Positions 41,526 through 49,443 of a stretch of DNA of 51,358 nt are shown piece after piece. Position 1 is the stretch's first letter. Every line of letters starts with the position of its first letter. The position numbers and the translations under genes are program-made. The DNA lies in the NCBI RefSeq assembly GCF_024213555.1, contig NZ_JANAVO010000023.1:1-51358 (forward strand). Reading direction: 5' to 3'. This DNA comes from Allokutzneria sp. A3M-2-11 16. Its GTDB lineage: Bacteria > Actinomycetota > Actinomycetes > Mycobacteriales > Pseudonocardiaceae. The notes below the pieces were generated by a model. It searched no databases. It saw nothing but the letters and a program-made list of their open reading frames with translations, and had not been told where the DNA came from.

Positions 41526-42701
41526 CCGCACGCCGTAGACCAGCGCGTCGTGCTTGAACCGGATCTCCTCGAACGGCACCGCCAGCCGCAGCCCCGGGAG
41601 ACGCGAGTAGAGCCGGGTGAATACCTCCTGGAGCTCGACCCGGGCCAGCTGCTGGCCGAGGCACTGGTGCACCCCGTGCCCGAACGCCAGGTGGGCGCGC
41701 GCGTTGCGGGTCAGGTCGAGCCGGTCCGGGTCGGGGAACACCGACTCCTCGCGGTTGCCCGCGGACAGCGCGGCGACCAGCCACTCGCCCGCCCGAACGG
41801 TCTCGTCGCCGATCTCCACGTCCTCGGTGGCGTAACGGAAGAGTCCGAAGTGGACGATGGAGAGGTAGCGCAACAGCTCCTCGGCGGCGCTCGGCGCGAT
41901 GGCGGGGTCCGAGCGGAGCGCGGCCAGCTGGTCCGGTGACCGCAGCAGGGCCAGCGTGCTCAGCGCGATCATGTTCGCCGTGGTCTCGTGCCCGGCGACG
42001 AGCAGGGTCACCCCGAGCGAGACCAGCTCCTCCACGGTCAGCGGCTGACCGGTCTCCGCCGCGCGCCGGATCAGCCTGCCCAGCAGGTCATCCGTCGGAC
42101 GTTCCATTTTGGACAGCACGAGCTGCGCCATGAACTGCTGCACCTCCATCGCGGCCACGGCGGTCGCGCCGGGGTCCCCGCCGACGCCGACCAGCAGCGT
42201 GCTCTGGTGCTGGAAGGAATCTCGGTCGGCGTAGGGAACACCGAGCAGCTCGCAGATCACCAGCGACGGGATCGGCAACGCGAAGTTGCGGTACAGGTCG
42301 ACGGGCTCGGTGCTCGCCAGCATCGCGTCGATGTGCTCGTCGACCAGCCGGGCGATCGCCGGTCGCAGCGCCTCGATCCGCCGCACGGTGAACTCCGGGA
42401 TGAGCAGTTTGCGCAGCCGCGCGTGCTCGGGGCCGTCCAGCCGTAGCAGCACTCCGGGGGACACCGGCTCGTCCGGGTCGGCGCCGGGCACGACGTGGTT
42501 GGACGGCGCGCCGCGCGAGCTGAGCCTGCGGTCGGCGAGCGCGGCCCGGATGTCGGAGTGCCGGGTGAACACCCTCGCCTCCACCCCCATCGGGCAGGAC
42601 ACCGGCGCCGCCCGCTCGCCCAGTTCCCGGTAGCCGGGGGCCGGGTCGAGCGGCCGGGCCGGATCGCGGTCGACGGGGAAGGCGCCCCTGGTCGCGGTCA
42701 T
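41502..42701 (-). CDS. Cytochrome P450 monooxygenase
   Basis: A 399-residue bacterial P450. I-helix VAGHETTANMI, K-helix EELLRYL and heme loop FGHGVHQCLG are intact. The segment FTVRRIEALRPAIARLVDEH and FALPIPSLVICELLGVPYADR are nearly the same as in the P450 at 840-2036, so both belong to one CYP family. GAGAGGAG lies six bases before ATG 42701. It is divergent from a TetR gene with a perfect operator between. It lies about 1.1 kb from the encapsulin locus; a tailoring role for an isoprenoid product is possible but only positional. Confidence 0.95.
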   Translation of the reverse strand: MTATRGAFPVDRDPARPLDPAPGYRELGERAAPVSCPMGVEARVFTRHSDIRAALADRRLSSRGAPSNHVVPGADPDEPVSPGVLLRLDGPEHARLRKLLIPEFTVRRIEALRPAIARLVDEHIDAMLASTEPVDLYRNFALPIPSLVICELLGVPYADRDSFQHQSTLLVGVGGDPGATAVAAMEVQQFMAQLVLSKMERPTDDLLGRLIRRAAETGQPLTVEELVSLGVTLLVAGHETTANMIALSTLALLRSPDQLAALRSDPAIAPSAAEELLRYLSIVHFGLFRYATEDVEIGDETVRAGEWLVAALSAGNREESVFPDPDRLDLTRNARAHLAFGHGVHQCLGQQLARVELQEVFTRLYSRLPGLRLAVPFEEIRFKHDALVYGVRSLPAAWD

Positions 42702-42720
42702 CGCCGACTCCTCTCGCGAA

Positions 42721-42737
42721 GTGGCAGCCACTGCCAC
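42721..42737. promoter_or_regulatory. TetR operator
   Basis: A perfect GTGGCAG-CCA-CTGCCAC dyad lies 19 bases upstream of the P450 ATG, inside the divergent spacer with the TetR gene. Its size and position are typical of a TetR binding site. Confidence 0.7.
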
Positions 42738-42813
42738 ATGGCCAAGACTGCCAGCGCGCGGACTCCTTGGCAACGCTGGTAACCTGCCCGCCCCGGGGCA
42801 GGAGGAGGCGGCG

Positions 42814-43407
42814 GTGGGGCTTCGCGAGACCAAGATGGAGCGCACCCGGCAGCTCCTCGCCGACACGGCCTTCGAGCTGTTCACCGCCCAGGGCTTCGCC
42901 GCGACCACGATGGAGCAGATCGCCGCCGCGGCCGAGGTCGGCCCGCGCACGCTCTACCGCTACTACGCGACCAAGGAAGCGCTGCTGTTGACCTTCGTCG
43001 AACAGCGGCTCGACGAGGCGCTGGACGTGCTGCGGGCGCAACCGCCCGATATGCCCGTTCCGGAGGCGTTGTACAAACTCCTTGACTACGTTCTGCGCAC
43101 CGTCGCCGAATCCGGTGATCGCATTATCGCCGTGTACGAGCTAGCGTGGCGGACCCCGTCGGCCCGCGCCCAGCTCTCCGACAACACCTCGCGCTGGCGC
43201 GGTGAATTGGCAACCGAAATCGCGCGGCGAATGGGCGGGCGTTCCGCCGAGCTGGCCGCGACTTTGGCATCCGCCAATACGATGACCGTGATCGAGGTGT
43301 CCGTGCGCACCTGGGTGGAGAGCGGGGGCCGGTCGAACATGCGCCGGATCACCCACCGCGCCCTGGAACTGCTCCGCGGCTCCGGGGTGCCGGTTGCCAC
43401 CCCGTGA
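42814..43407 (+). CDS. TetR family transcriptional regulator
   Basis: A 197-residue regulator starting at GTG 42814 with GGAGGAGG five bases upstream. The HTH region is ATTMEQIAAAAEVGPRTLYRYYATKEALL. It is divergent from P450 41502-42701 and probably represses it. It lies upstream of the encapsulin shell genes on the same strand but is separated from them by 353 bases with several dyads, so it is not necessarily in that operon. Confidence 0.93.
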   Translation: MGLRETKMERTRQLLADTAFELFTAQGFAATTMEQIAAAAEVGPRTLYRYYATKEALLLTFVEQRLDEALDVLRAQPPDMPVPEALYKLLDYVLRTVAESGDRIIAVYELAWRTPSARAQLSDNTSRWRGELATEIARRMGGRSAELAATLASANTMTVIEVSVRTWVESGGRSNMRRITHRALELLRGSGVPVATP

Positions 43408-43760
43408 CCGCTGTTCCCCCACTCGGACCAGCGCTTACCCGCTCGGCGGAGTCGACGGTCAGCGCCCGTCCACCCGCATGTCCTAACGCCGTGGTCGCTG
43501 TCCGTGATCCCCGCCGGAGCGCCCGGCGGCGGGGCCAGTCGAACGAGTGGTTGTGCACCGGATAACCGTATTGTGACGTGCGTTCGCGAGTCACTGACAC
43601 GGGTGACTGTACGGATTTGAAAGTCCGATGCTAACTTCGGTCCCGTCAGCACGTCGTATTTTCGCACGCATTCGGTGCTGACAGATTCCCGATTTACGAC
43701 CCTGCCGGATTCCCCGGCTTCTTCGCCGTGTTCCAGTAATCGAGATTGGTGGTGTCGGTT
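43408..43760 (+). promoter_or_regulatory. Leader region of the encapsulin operon (353 bases)
   Basis: No gene is recognised. The stretch has three related pentamers GTGAC (43573-43577), GTCAC (43590-43594) and GTGAC (43603-43607) that form two overlapping dyads, resembling half sites of a Crp/FNR-type regulator. Further on, GTCAGCAC (43645-43652) and GTGCTGAC (43675-43682) form a perfect eight-base stem around 22 bases. The region is AT-richer than its flanks, so the promoter is probably here. Confidence 0.45.
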
Positions 43761-45176
43761 GTGACCGAGTCGGTGCAGGCGGACCGGGAGGTCAACGGCG
43801 CGAGCGCGCAGCAGAGCCTCGCGACGGCCGCCGCGCGGAACCTCGCGACGACGACCAAGTCGGTCCCGCAGATGCAGGGCATCTCCTCGCGCTGGCTGCT
43901 CAAGGTGCTGCCGTGGGTCCGCGCCGCCGGTGGGGCCTACCGCGTCAACCGCCGGCTCAGCTACGCGGTCGGGGACGGTCGGGTCACCTTCACCAACACC
44001 GGGGCGACCATCCGCGTCATCCCGCCGGAGCTGTGCGAGCTGCCGCTGCTGCGCGGGTTCGACGACGAGGAGGTGCTGACCGCCCTCGCGGACCGGTTCG
44101 TGCAGCAGGAGTACCAGCCGGGTGACGTGATCGTCGAGTTCGGCAACCGCTCCGACCAGGCTTTCCTGATCGCGCACGGCAAGGTGGCCAAGATCGGCCC
44201 CGGCGCGTACGGCGACGAGACCGTGCTGGACACCCTCGCCGACGGCGACCACTTCGGCGACGAGACCCTGGCCGCCGACGGCGACATCTGGGAGTACACG
44301 GTCAAGGCGAAGACCGCCTGCACCGTGCTGATGCTGCCGCAGAGCGCCTTCGACCAGATCGTCGAGCAGTCCGAGGACCTTCAGGCGCACGTGGCCGCGT
44401 TCCGCGAGCGGCTCGGCCAGCCGCACAACGACCACGGCGAGGCGGCGATAGACCTCGCCTCGGGCCAGGACGGCGAGTACGACCTGCCGAGCACCTTCGT
44501 CGACTACGAGCTGAAGCCGCGCGAGTACGAGCTCAGCGTCGCGCAGACCGTGCTGCGGGTGCACTCCCGCGTCGCGGACCTCTACAACGAGCCGATGAAC
44601 CAGACCGAGCAGCAGTTGCGGCTCACCGTCGAGGCCCTGCGCGAACGCCAGGAGCACGAGCTGGTCAACAACCGCGACTTCGGCCTGCTGCACAACGCCG
44701 ACCTGAAGCAGCGGATGCACACCCGCTCCGGGCCGCCGACGCCGGACGACATGGACGAGCTGCTGTCCGCGGTGTGGAAGGAACCCAATGTCTTCCTGGC
44801 CCACCCCAAGGCGATCGCGGCCTTCGCCAGGGAGTGCAACAGCCGCGGCCTCTACCCGCACGCGGTGGACATCGGCGGGAACAAGGTGCCCTCGTGGCGC
44901 GGCATCCCGATCCTGCCGTGCAACAAGATCCCGATCAGCCAGAGCGGCACGTCCTCGATCATGCTGATGCGCACCGGAGAGCAGAACCAGGGCGTCATCG
45001 GCCTGCACCAGACCGAGATCCCCGACGAGTACGAGCCCGGCCTGTCCGTCCGGTTCATGGGCGTCAACGAGAAGGCGATCATCTCCTACCTCGTCAGCAC
45101 CTACTACTCGGCGGCCGTCCTGGTGCCGGACGCGCTCGGCATCCTGGAGAACGTCGAGCTCGGCCGGTTCAACTGA
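43761..45176 (+). CDS. Family 2B encapsulin shell protein 1 (cyclic-nucleotide-binding-domain type)
   Basis: A 471-residue HK97-fold shell protein. An N-terminal arm (about residues 1-45, ending [15 protein letters not shown]) precedes the fold. About residues 90-215 are an inserted cyclic-nucleotide-binding-like domain: [41 protein letters not shown], and GDHFGDETL. The remainder is the HK97 P- and A-domains ([47 protein letters not shown]). In Family 2B, the insertion sits on the shell's outer face. The usual phosphate-binding R-[TS]-A of cNMP sensors is not seen after GDHFGD. GTG 43761 is chosen by comparison with the second copy, which shares the start context GGTGGTGT; a TTG at 43746 is in frame. 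Confidence 0.9.
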   Translation: MTESVQADREVNGASAQQSLATAAARNLATTTKSVPQMQGISSRWLLKVLPWVRAAGGAYRVNRRLSYAVGDGRVTFTNTGATIRVIPPELCELPLLRGFDDEEVLTALADRFVQQEYQPGDVIVEFGNRSDQAFLIAHGKVAKIGPGAYGDETVLDTLADGDHFGDETLAADGDIWEYTVKAKTACTVLMLPQSAFDQIVEQSEDLQAHVAAFRERLGQPHNDHGEAAIDLASGQDGEYDLPSTFVDYELKPREYELSVAQTVLRVHSRVADLYNEPMNQTEQQLRLTVEALRERQEHELVNNRDFGLLHNADLKQRMHTRSGPPTPDDMDELLSAVWKEPNVFLAHPKAIAAFARECNSRGLYPHAVDIGGNKVPSWRGIPILPCNKIPISQSGTSSIMLMRTGEQNQGVIGLHQTEIPDEYEPGLSVRFMGVNEKAIISYLVSTYYSAAVLVPDALGILENVELGRFN

Positions 45177-45184
45177 GCCATGGT

Positions 45185-45220
45185 CCCCGCCGCCCGTCCC
45201 CAAGGCGGCGGGGATTTTCC
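45185..45220 (+). terminator. Terminator-like hairpin between the two shell genes
   Basis: A perfect ten-base stem CCCCGCCGCC/GGCGGCGGGG around nine bases, followed by ATTTTCC, begins eight bases after the first shell stop. It would reduce read-through into the second shell gene or protect the upstream message. Confidence 0.7.
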
Positions 45221-45272
45221 CTGACCTAGCAACGGCTTTGACGGCGCGGACAGAAATCGGTGGTGTTTTTCA

Positions 45273-46670
45273 GTGACACAGACGGACATCGGCGGCACAC
45301 CGCAGACCCCGCAGCTCAGCCTCGGCACGGCGGCGGCGCGCAACCTCGCGACGACGACCAAGTCGGTCCCGCAGATGCAGGGCATCACGCCGCGGTGGCT
45401 GCTGCGGGTGCTGCCGTGGGTGGAGGCGAAGGGCGGTGCGTACCGGGTCAACCGCAGGCTCACCTTCGCGGTCGGCGACGGGCGGTTGTCCTTCAGCAAC
45501 ACCGGCACCGACGTCCGCGTGGTCCCGCCGGAGCTGTGCGAGCTGCCGCTGCTGCGCGGGTACGAGGACGAGGAGGTGCTCAACGCACTGGCCGACCGGT
45601 TCCGGCAGCAGGAGTTCGCCGCCGGGGACACCCTGGTCCGCGCCGGTGAGTCAGCGGGCGAGATCTTCCTTGTGGCGCACGGAAAAGTGAACCAGGTCGC
45701 GTCCGGCAAGTACGGCGACCCGATCGTGATCGGCACCCTGGTCGACGGTGACCACTTCGGCGACCAGGTGCTCACCGGTGACAGTTCGCCGTGGTCCTAC
45801 ACGGTGAAGGCGGTCACCGCGTGCACCGTGCTCACCCTGTCCGCGCAGGAGTTCGAGCGCCTGGCATCGCAGTCGGACTCGTTGCGGGAACAGGTCGAGC
45901 GCTACGTCAACACGCCGAAGCGGCCGCAGAACAAGAAGGGCGAGGCCGCGATCGACCTGGCCGCGGGCCAGGACGGCGAGTACGAGCTGCCCGGCACGTT
46001 CGTGGACTACGAGCTCAAGCCCCGCGAGTACGAGCTGAGCGTGGCGCAGACGGTGCTGCGGGTGCACTCGCGCGTGGCCGATCTGTACAACGAGCCGATG
46101 AACCAGACCGAGCAGCAGTTGCGGCTCACCGTGGAGGCGTTGAAGGAGCTCCAGGAACACGAGCTGATCAACAACCGCCAGTTCGGGCTGCTGCACAACG
46201 CCGACCTCAAGCAGCGCATCACCACCCAGGGCGGCCCGCCGACCCCGGACGACCTCGACGAGCTGCTCTGCCGCAGGCGCAAGTCGCGGTACTTCCTGGC
46301 CCACCCCAAGACGATCGCGGCCTTCGGCAGGGAGTGCAACAAGCGCGGCCTCTACCCGGAGGGCACCGTGGTCGACGGCAGGCAGGTGATGGCGTGGCGC
46401 GGCGTGCCGCTGCTGCCCTGCGACAAGATCCCGATCACCGAGGCCCGCACGTCCTCGATCCTGGTGCTGCGCACCGGCGAGGACGACCAGGGCGTGATCG
46501 GCCTGCGCCAGACCGGGCTGCCGGACGAGTACGAGCCCGGCCTGTCCGTGCGGTTCATGGGCGTCAACGAGAAGGCGATCATCTCCTACCTCGTCAGCGC
46601 CTACTACTCGGCTGCGGTGCTGGTGCCGGACGCCCTCGGGGTGCTGGAAAACGTCGAGATCGGCCGCTGA
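45273..46670 (+). CDS. Family 2B encapsulin shell protein 2 (cyclic-nucleotide-binding-domain type)
   Basis: A 465-residue paralogue of the first shell protein. Shared blocks include [43 protein letters not shown] and [17 protein letters not shown]. Differences are the inserted domain ([50 protein letters not shown]) and a charged segment [11 protein letters not shown] replacing [12 protein letters not shown] with one residue fewer. It also lacks the canonical Arg-Thr/Ser-Ala of cNMP binding. The GTG 45273 start follows a weak GGTGGTG. The next gene, a polyprenyl synthase, starts 21 bases after its TGA in the same frame. The pair suggests shells made of two subunit types. Confidence 0.9.
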   Translation: MTQTDIGGTPQTPQLSLGTAAARNLATTTKSVPQMQGITPRWLLRVLPWVEAKGGAYRVNRRLTFAVGDGRLSFSNTGTDVRVVPPELCELPLLRGYEDEEVLNALADRFRQQEFAAGDTLVRAGESAGEIFLVAHGKVNQVASGKYGDPIVIGTLVDGDHFGDQVLTGDSSPWSYTVKAVTACTVLTLSAQEFERLASQSDSLREQVERYVNTPKRPQNKKGEAAIDLAAGQDGEYELPGTFVDYELKPREYELSVAQTVLRVHSRVADLYNEPMNQTEQQLRLTVEALKELQEHELINNRQFGLLHNADLKQRITTQGGPPTPDDLDELLCRRRKSRYFLAHPKTIAAFGRECNKRGLYPEGTVVDGRQVMAWRGVPLLPCDKIPITEARTSSILVLRTGEDDQGVIGLRQTGLPDEYEPGLSVRFMGVNEKAIISYLVSAYYSAAVLVPDALGVLENVEIGR

Positions 46671-46691
46671 GGGCGGGGGGCGGGCGACGAC

Positions 46692-47753
46692 ATGGCCACG
46701 GTCGAGGCGATGACCGCGGGCAGGTCGGCACGTGACGTGCTTGCCTGGAGCCGCAACATGGTGGACCCCGTCCTGCGCGAGGTGGTCGAGGCGATGCCGC
46801 CGTCGATGGCGCTGATCGCCGGGTACCACTTCGGGTGGTGGGACGAGCACGGGAGACCGACGAGCGCGGACGGCGGCAAGGCGCTGCGCCCGGCGCTGGT
46901 GCTGCTGTCCGCGGCGGCGGTCACCAGCGACGCCTACGGCGAGTACGAGTGCGTCCAGGCGGCGCTCCCGGCCGCGGCGGCGGTGGAGCTGGTGCACAAC
47001 TTCTCGCTGCTGCACGACGACGTCCTCGACGGTGACCTGGTCAGGCGGCACCGGCCGACCGCGAACCGGGTTTTCGGCTCCAACGCGGCGATCCTGGCCG
47101 GTGACGCGTTGCTCACGGCGGCGTTCGCGGTGCTCGCGAAGAGCGGGCACAACGCGGCGCAGCCGGGTCTCGGCGTGCTCGCCGCGGCGGTGATGGACCT
47201 GATAGACGGGCAGAGCAAGGACCTCTCGTTCGAGGAGCGCGCCGACGTCGACCTGGCCGAGTGCGTGGCCATGGCCGAGCGGAAAACGGGCGCGCTGCTG
47301 GGTTGTGCGGCCCAGCTGGGCGCGTTGTTCGGAGGTGGGACGCCGGAGCGGGTGCGGTCGCTGCGCCGGTTCGGCGACCACCTCGGGCTGGCCTTCCAGC
47401 TCGCCGACGACCTGCTCGGGATCTGGGGCGACCCCCGGCGCACCGGCAAGCCCGTGCACTCCGATCTGACCAACGGGAAGAAGTCGCTGCCGGTGGTGGC
47501 GGCGTTGAGCTCCGGCACCCCGGCCGCGCGCGAGCTGGCCGGGCTCTACCTCAGGGACGATCCCCTCACCGAACCCGAACGGGCCCGCGCCGCCGAGCTG
47601 ATCGACCTGGCTGGCGGCCGGGAGTGGGCCCGCGACCAGGCCGAGCAGTTGACCAACCGCGCGTTCGCCGAACTCGCCGCGGTCACTCCTGCGGCGCGTC
47701 CCGCGGCGGAACTCCGATCGTTGGGCACACTGGTGGTCACCCGCGATCACTGA
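46692..47753 (+). CDS. Polyprenyl (geranyl/GGPP-type) diphosphate synthase, probable encapsulin cargo
   Basis: A 353-residue trans-prenyltransferase. It joins isopentenyl diphosphate to an allylic diphosphate using Mg2+. The first Asp-rich motif is HNFSLLHDDVLDGDLVRR (DDxxD), the second FQLADDLLGIWGD (DDxxxxxD), with GGKALRPALVLL at the IPP site. Chain length is not decided: a Phe or Tyr gate upstream of the first motif is not obvious (VHNFSLLHDD). The N-terminal extension is short (about 20 residues: MATVEAMTAGRSARDVLAWS), which is much less than the long disordered extension known from other Family 2B cargos. It lies directly after two shell genes, the usual gene order for isoprenoid-loaded Family 2B compartments. 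No terpene cyclase is in the window. Confidence 0.92.
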   Translation: MATVEAMTAGRSARDVLAWSRNMVDPVLREVVEAMPPSMALIAGYHFGWWDEHGRPTSADGGKALRPALVLLSAAAVTSDAYGEYECVQAALPAAAAVELVHNFSLLHDDVLDGDLVRRHRPTANRVFGSNAAILAGDALLTAAFAVLAKSGHNAAQPGLGVLAAAVMDLIDGQSKDLSFEERADVDLAECVAMAERKTGALLGCAAQLGALFGGGTPERVRSLRRFGDHLGLAFQLADDLLGIWGDPRRTGKPVHSDLTNGKKSLPVVAALSSGTPAARELAGLYLRDDPLTEPERARAAELIDLAGGREWARDQAEQLTNRAFAELAAVTPAARPAAELRSLGTLVVTRDH

Positions 47754-47776
47754 GAAGCGCCCTGCGCGCGTTCGAC

Positions 47777-47810
47777 GGGCAGTCCCCCGCCAGCAGGTGG
47801 GGGACTGCCC
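47777..47810 (+). terminator. Terminator-like hairpin after the synthase gene
   Basis: A perfect twelve-base stem GGGCAGTCCCCC/GGGGGACTGCCC with a ten-base loop, 24 bases beyond the synthase stop and 32 bases before the next start codon. It probably ends the encapsulin transcript. Confidence 0.7.
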
Positions 47811-47841
47811 CGTTGGAGTTCACTGGCCTTGAGGAGTTCGT

Positions 47842-48942
47842 GTGTCCCACCGCGGCAGGATCGGCGTCGTCCTGGCCCGGACCGGCAGGCTCGCCCTGCT
47901 CGGCGATCCGCTGGACTACGTCGTGCACCGCTTCCGAGCCCTGTTCCCCTGGCTGGACTTCGTCATCGCCGACAGCGAGTCCACTGTGGAGGGCGCGCGG
48001 GCCGCGACGCGGCGGCTGGTCGAGCGCGACGGCGTCCGCCTGGTCGCCTGCCTCGGCGGGACGAGCGTGCTGCCTGCGATCACCGAGACCTGCGAGCAGC
48101 TGCGGACCCCGTGCGTGTCCACGGCACTGCCCTGGCAGGTCTACCGCTACGGCAGGGATCGCGGCTTCGACTGGACCTACCACTTCTGCTGGGGGCTCGA
48201 CGACATCGCCGCGACCTTCGCCGACCTGTGGCGTCACGCGGGTGACTCGGTCGGTCTGCTGTGGAACGACGGCCCACAGGGAAGAGCGCTGCGCGATCCC
48301 GATCTCGGCTTCCTGCCGGTGACATCCCACGCAGTGGTGGACGCCGGTGCCTACCGCGAGTCGGAATCCGACTTCGCCCGGCAGGTCGAGGTGCTGCGAC
48401 AGTCCGATGTGGACATTGTCAGCAGTGCGGCGACCACCGGTGACCTGATCCGGTTCCTCTCCCGTGCTCAGGGAGCGGGCTTTCGGCCGAATCTCGTGAC
48501 GTGTTCCCGCTGGCTCGCTTATCCGTTCGGCGCTGATCACCCGTCGTTGGATCGCGTCGCCACAGTGGTCGCCTGGGCTCCGCAGCACCGGTATTCGTCC
48601 AGTGTGGACGGCACTTCGGCTGAGCACCTGGGTGACGACTACCTCCGCGAGACCGGTCGGCCGTGGCTGCCGTTGCTCGGCCTCGCGCACGCGTTGCTTG
48701 AGGTCGCGGTGCACGCGGTTACGGCAGGGGAGGACCGCTCCGCCGTCGCGGACGTGCTCGCGAAGACCACTGTGGACACGATCGCCGGGCGGCTGGACTG
48801 GACGAGCGGCCCGGTGCCGTGCGTGGCGACGCTTCCGCTCGCCGCGGGTCAGTGGCAGAACGGCGTGCTTCGCGTGGTGGACAACGACAAGGTCCCCGCC
48901 GCGGTGTGCGACGGGGACCTCGTGCTCGGTGTCAGGAACTGA
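47842..48942 (+). CDS. Cytoplasmic periplasmic-binding-protein-like (type I) protein
   Basis: A 366-residue protein of the Peripla_BP/ABC receptor-type fold: RIGVVLARTGRLALLGDPLDYV, GARAATRRLVERDGVRLVACLGGT, DSVGLLWNDGPQGRALRDPDLGF and DVDIVSSAATTGDLIRFLSRAQGAGF. The strand order of the branched-chain amino-acid receptor family is evident, but there is no signal peptide or lipobox, so it should stay in the cytoplasm. GAGGAG is five bases before GTG 47842. It follows the encapsulin cargo gene after a hairpin and overlaps the convergent gene by 11 bases. It may bind a small ligand as a sensor; a link to the compartment is only positional. Confidence 0.8.
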   Translation: MSHRGRIGVVLARTGRLALLGDPLDYVVHRFRALFPWLDFVIADSESTVEGARAATRRLVERDGVRLVACLGGTSVLPAITETCEQLRTPCVSTALPWQVYRYGRDRGFDWTYHFCWGLDDIAATFADLWRHAGDSVGLLWNDGPQGRALRDPDLGFLPVTSHAVVDAGAYRESESDFARQVEVLRQSDVDIVSSAATTGDLIRFLSRAQGAGFRPNLVTCSRWLAYPFGADHPSLDRVATVVAWAPQHRYSSSVDGTSAEHLGDDYLRETGRPWLPLLGLAHALLEVAVHAVTAGEDRSAVADVLAKTTVDTIAGRLDWTSGPVPCVATLPLAAGQWQNGVLRVVDNDKVPAAVCDGDLVLGVRN

Positions 48943-49423
48943 TCGTGATGGTGAACTTGTAGGACACCGGCGCGGCCGGGTCGAGCAGCGCGCCGCCCTG
49001 CTTCGCGGTCTTGGCTTCGCCTCGCGCGTCCTTGTACGCGCCGGTTCCGCCGATCACCGCCATCGTCGAGTCCTTGAAGCTGCTGGTCCCGCCGATCGTG
49101 TAAGTGCGCAGGCTGGACAGGTGGATCTCGCCCTTGGCCAGCCGGAAGGCGCTGGTGCAGTGCGAGGTCAGTTCCGGTGGCGCGAGCCTGGCCACCGTGC
49201 AGGTGGAGTAGCCCTCACCGACCTTCGCGCCCGCCTCGTCGTACAGTTCGCCGCCGCCGAGGAAGGACAGGCCCACGGTGGGCACGGCGGGCAGGCTGAG
49301 CACGGACCGCTTGGCGGTCACGATGATCGTCTCGTCGGCGGGCGCCGCCGGGGCGGCGCTCGCGGTGAGCACCGGGAGCATCGCGACGGCCGCGGTGAGG
49401 CCGAGCAGTCGTTTCCAGGACAT
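48932..49423 (-). CDS. Secreted allene-oxide-cyclase-barrel-like protein
   Basis: A 163-residue exported protein with a signal peptide (LLGLTAAVAMLPVLTASAAPA). The mature beta-rich domain ends in TMAVIGGTGAYKDARGEAKT, the GGTG-Y-ARG motif seen in AOC-barrel/dirigent-like bacterial proteins (family knowledge). Two Cys (STCTV; SHCTS) may form a disulfide. The enzymatic role is unknown. GAGGAGAAGG lies five bases before ATG 49423. The C-terminus overlaps the preceding gene convergently. Confidence 0.8.
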   Translation of the reverse strand: MSWKRLLGLTAAVAMLPVLTASAAPAAPADETIIVTAKRSVLSLPAVPTVGLSFLGGGELYDEAGAKVGEGYSTCTVARLAPPELTSHCTSAFRLAKGEIHLSSLRTYTIGGTSSFKDSTMAVIGGTGAYKDARGEAKTAKQGGALLDPAAPVSYKFTITISS

Positions 49424-49443
49424 GTGCCTTCTCCTCGAACGGT

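Noticed and set aside
43349-43600. Small minus-strand gene upstream of the encapsulin genes
   Set aside because: It overlaps the end of the TetR gene in antisense, has no ribosome site, and the Arg/Gly-rich product has no recognisable pattern.
46692-48942. Terpene biosynthetic cluster
   Set aside because: No terpene cyclase, prenyl methyltransferase or squalene/phytoene-synthase motif is visible near the prenyl synthase; only the chain-forming enzyme is present.
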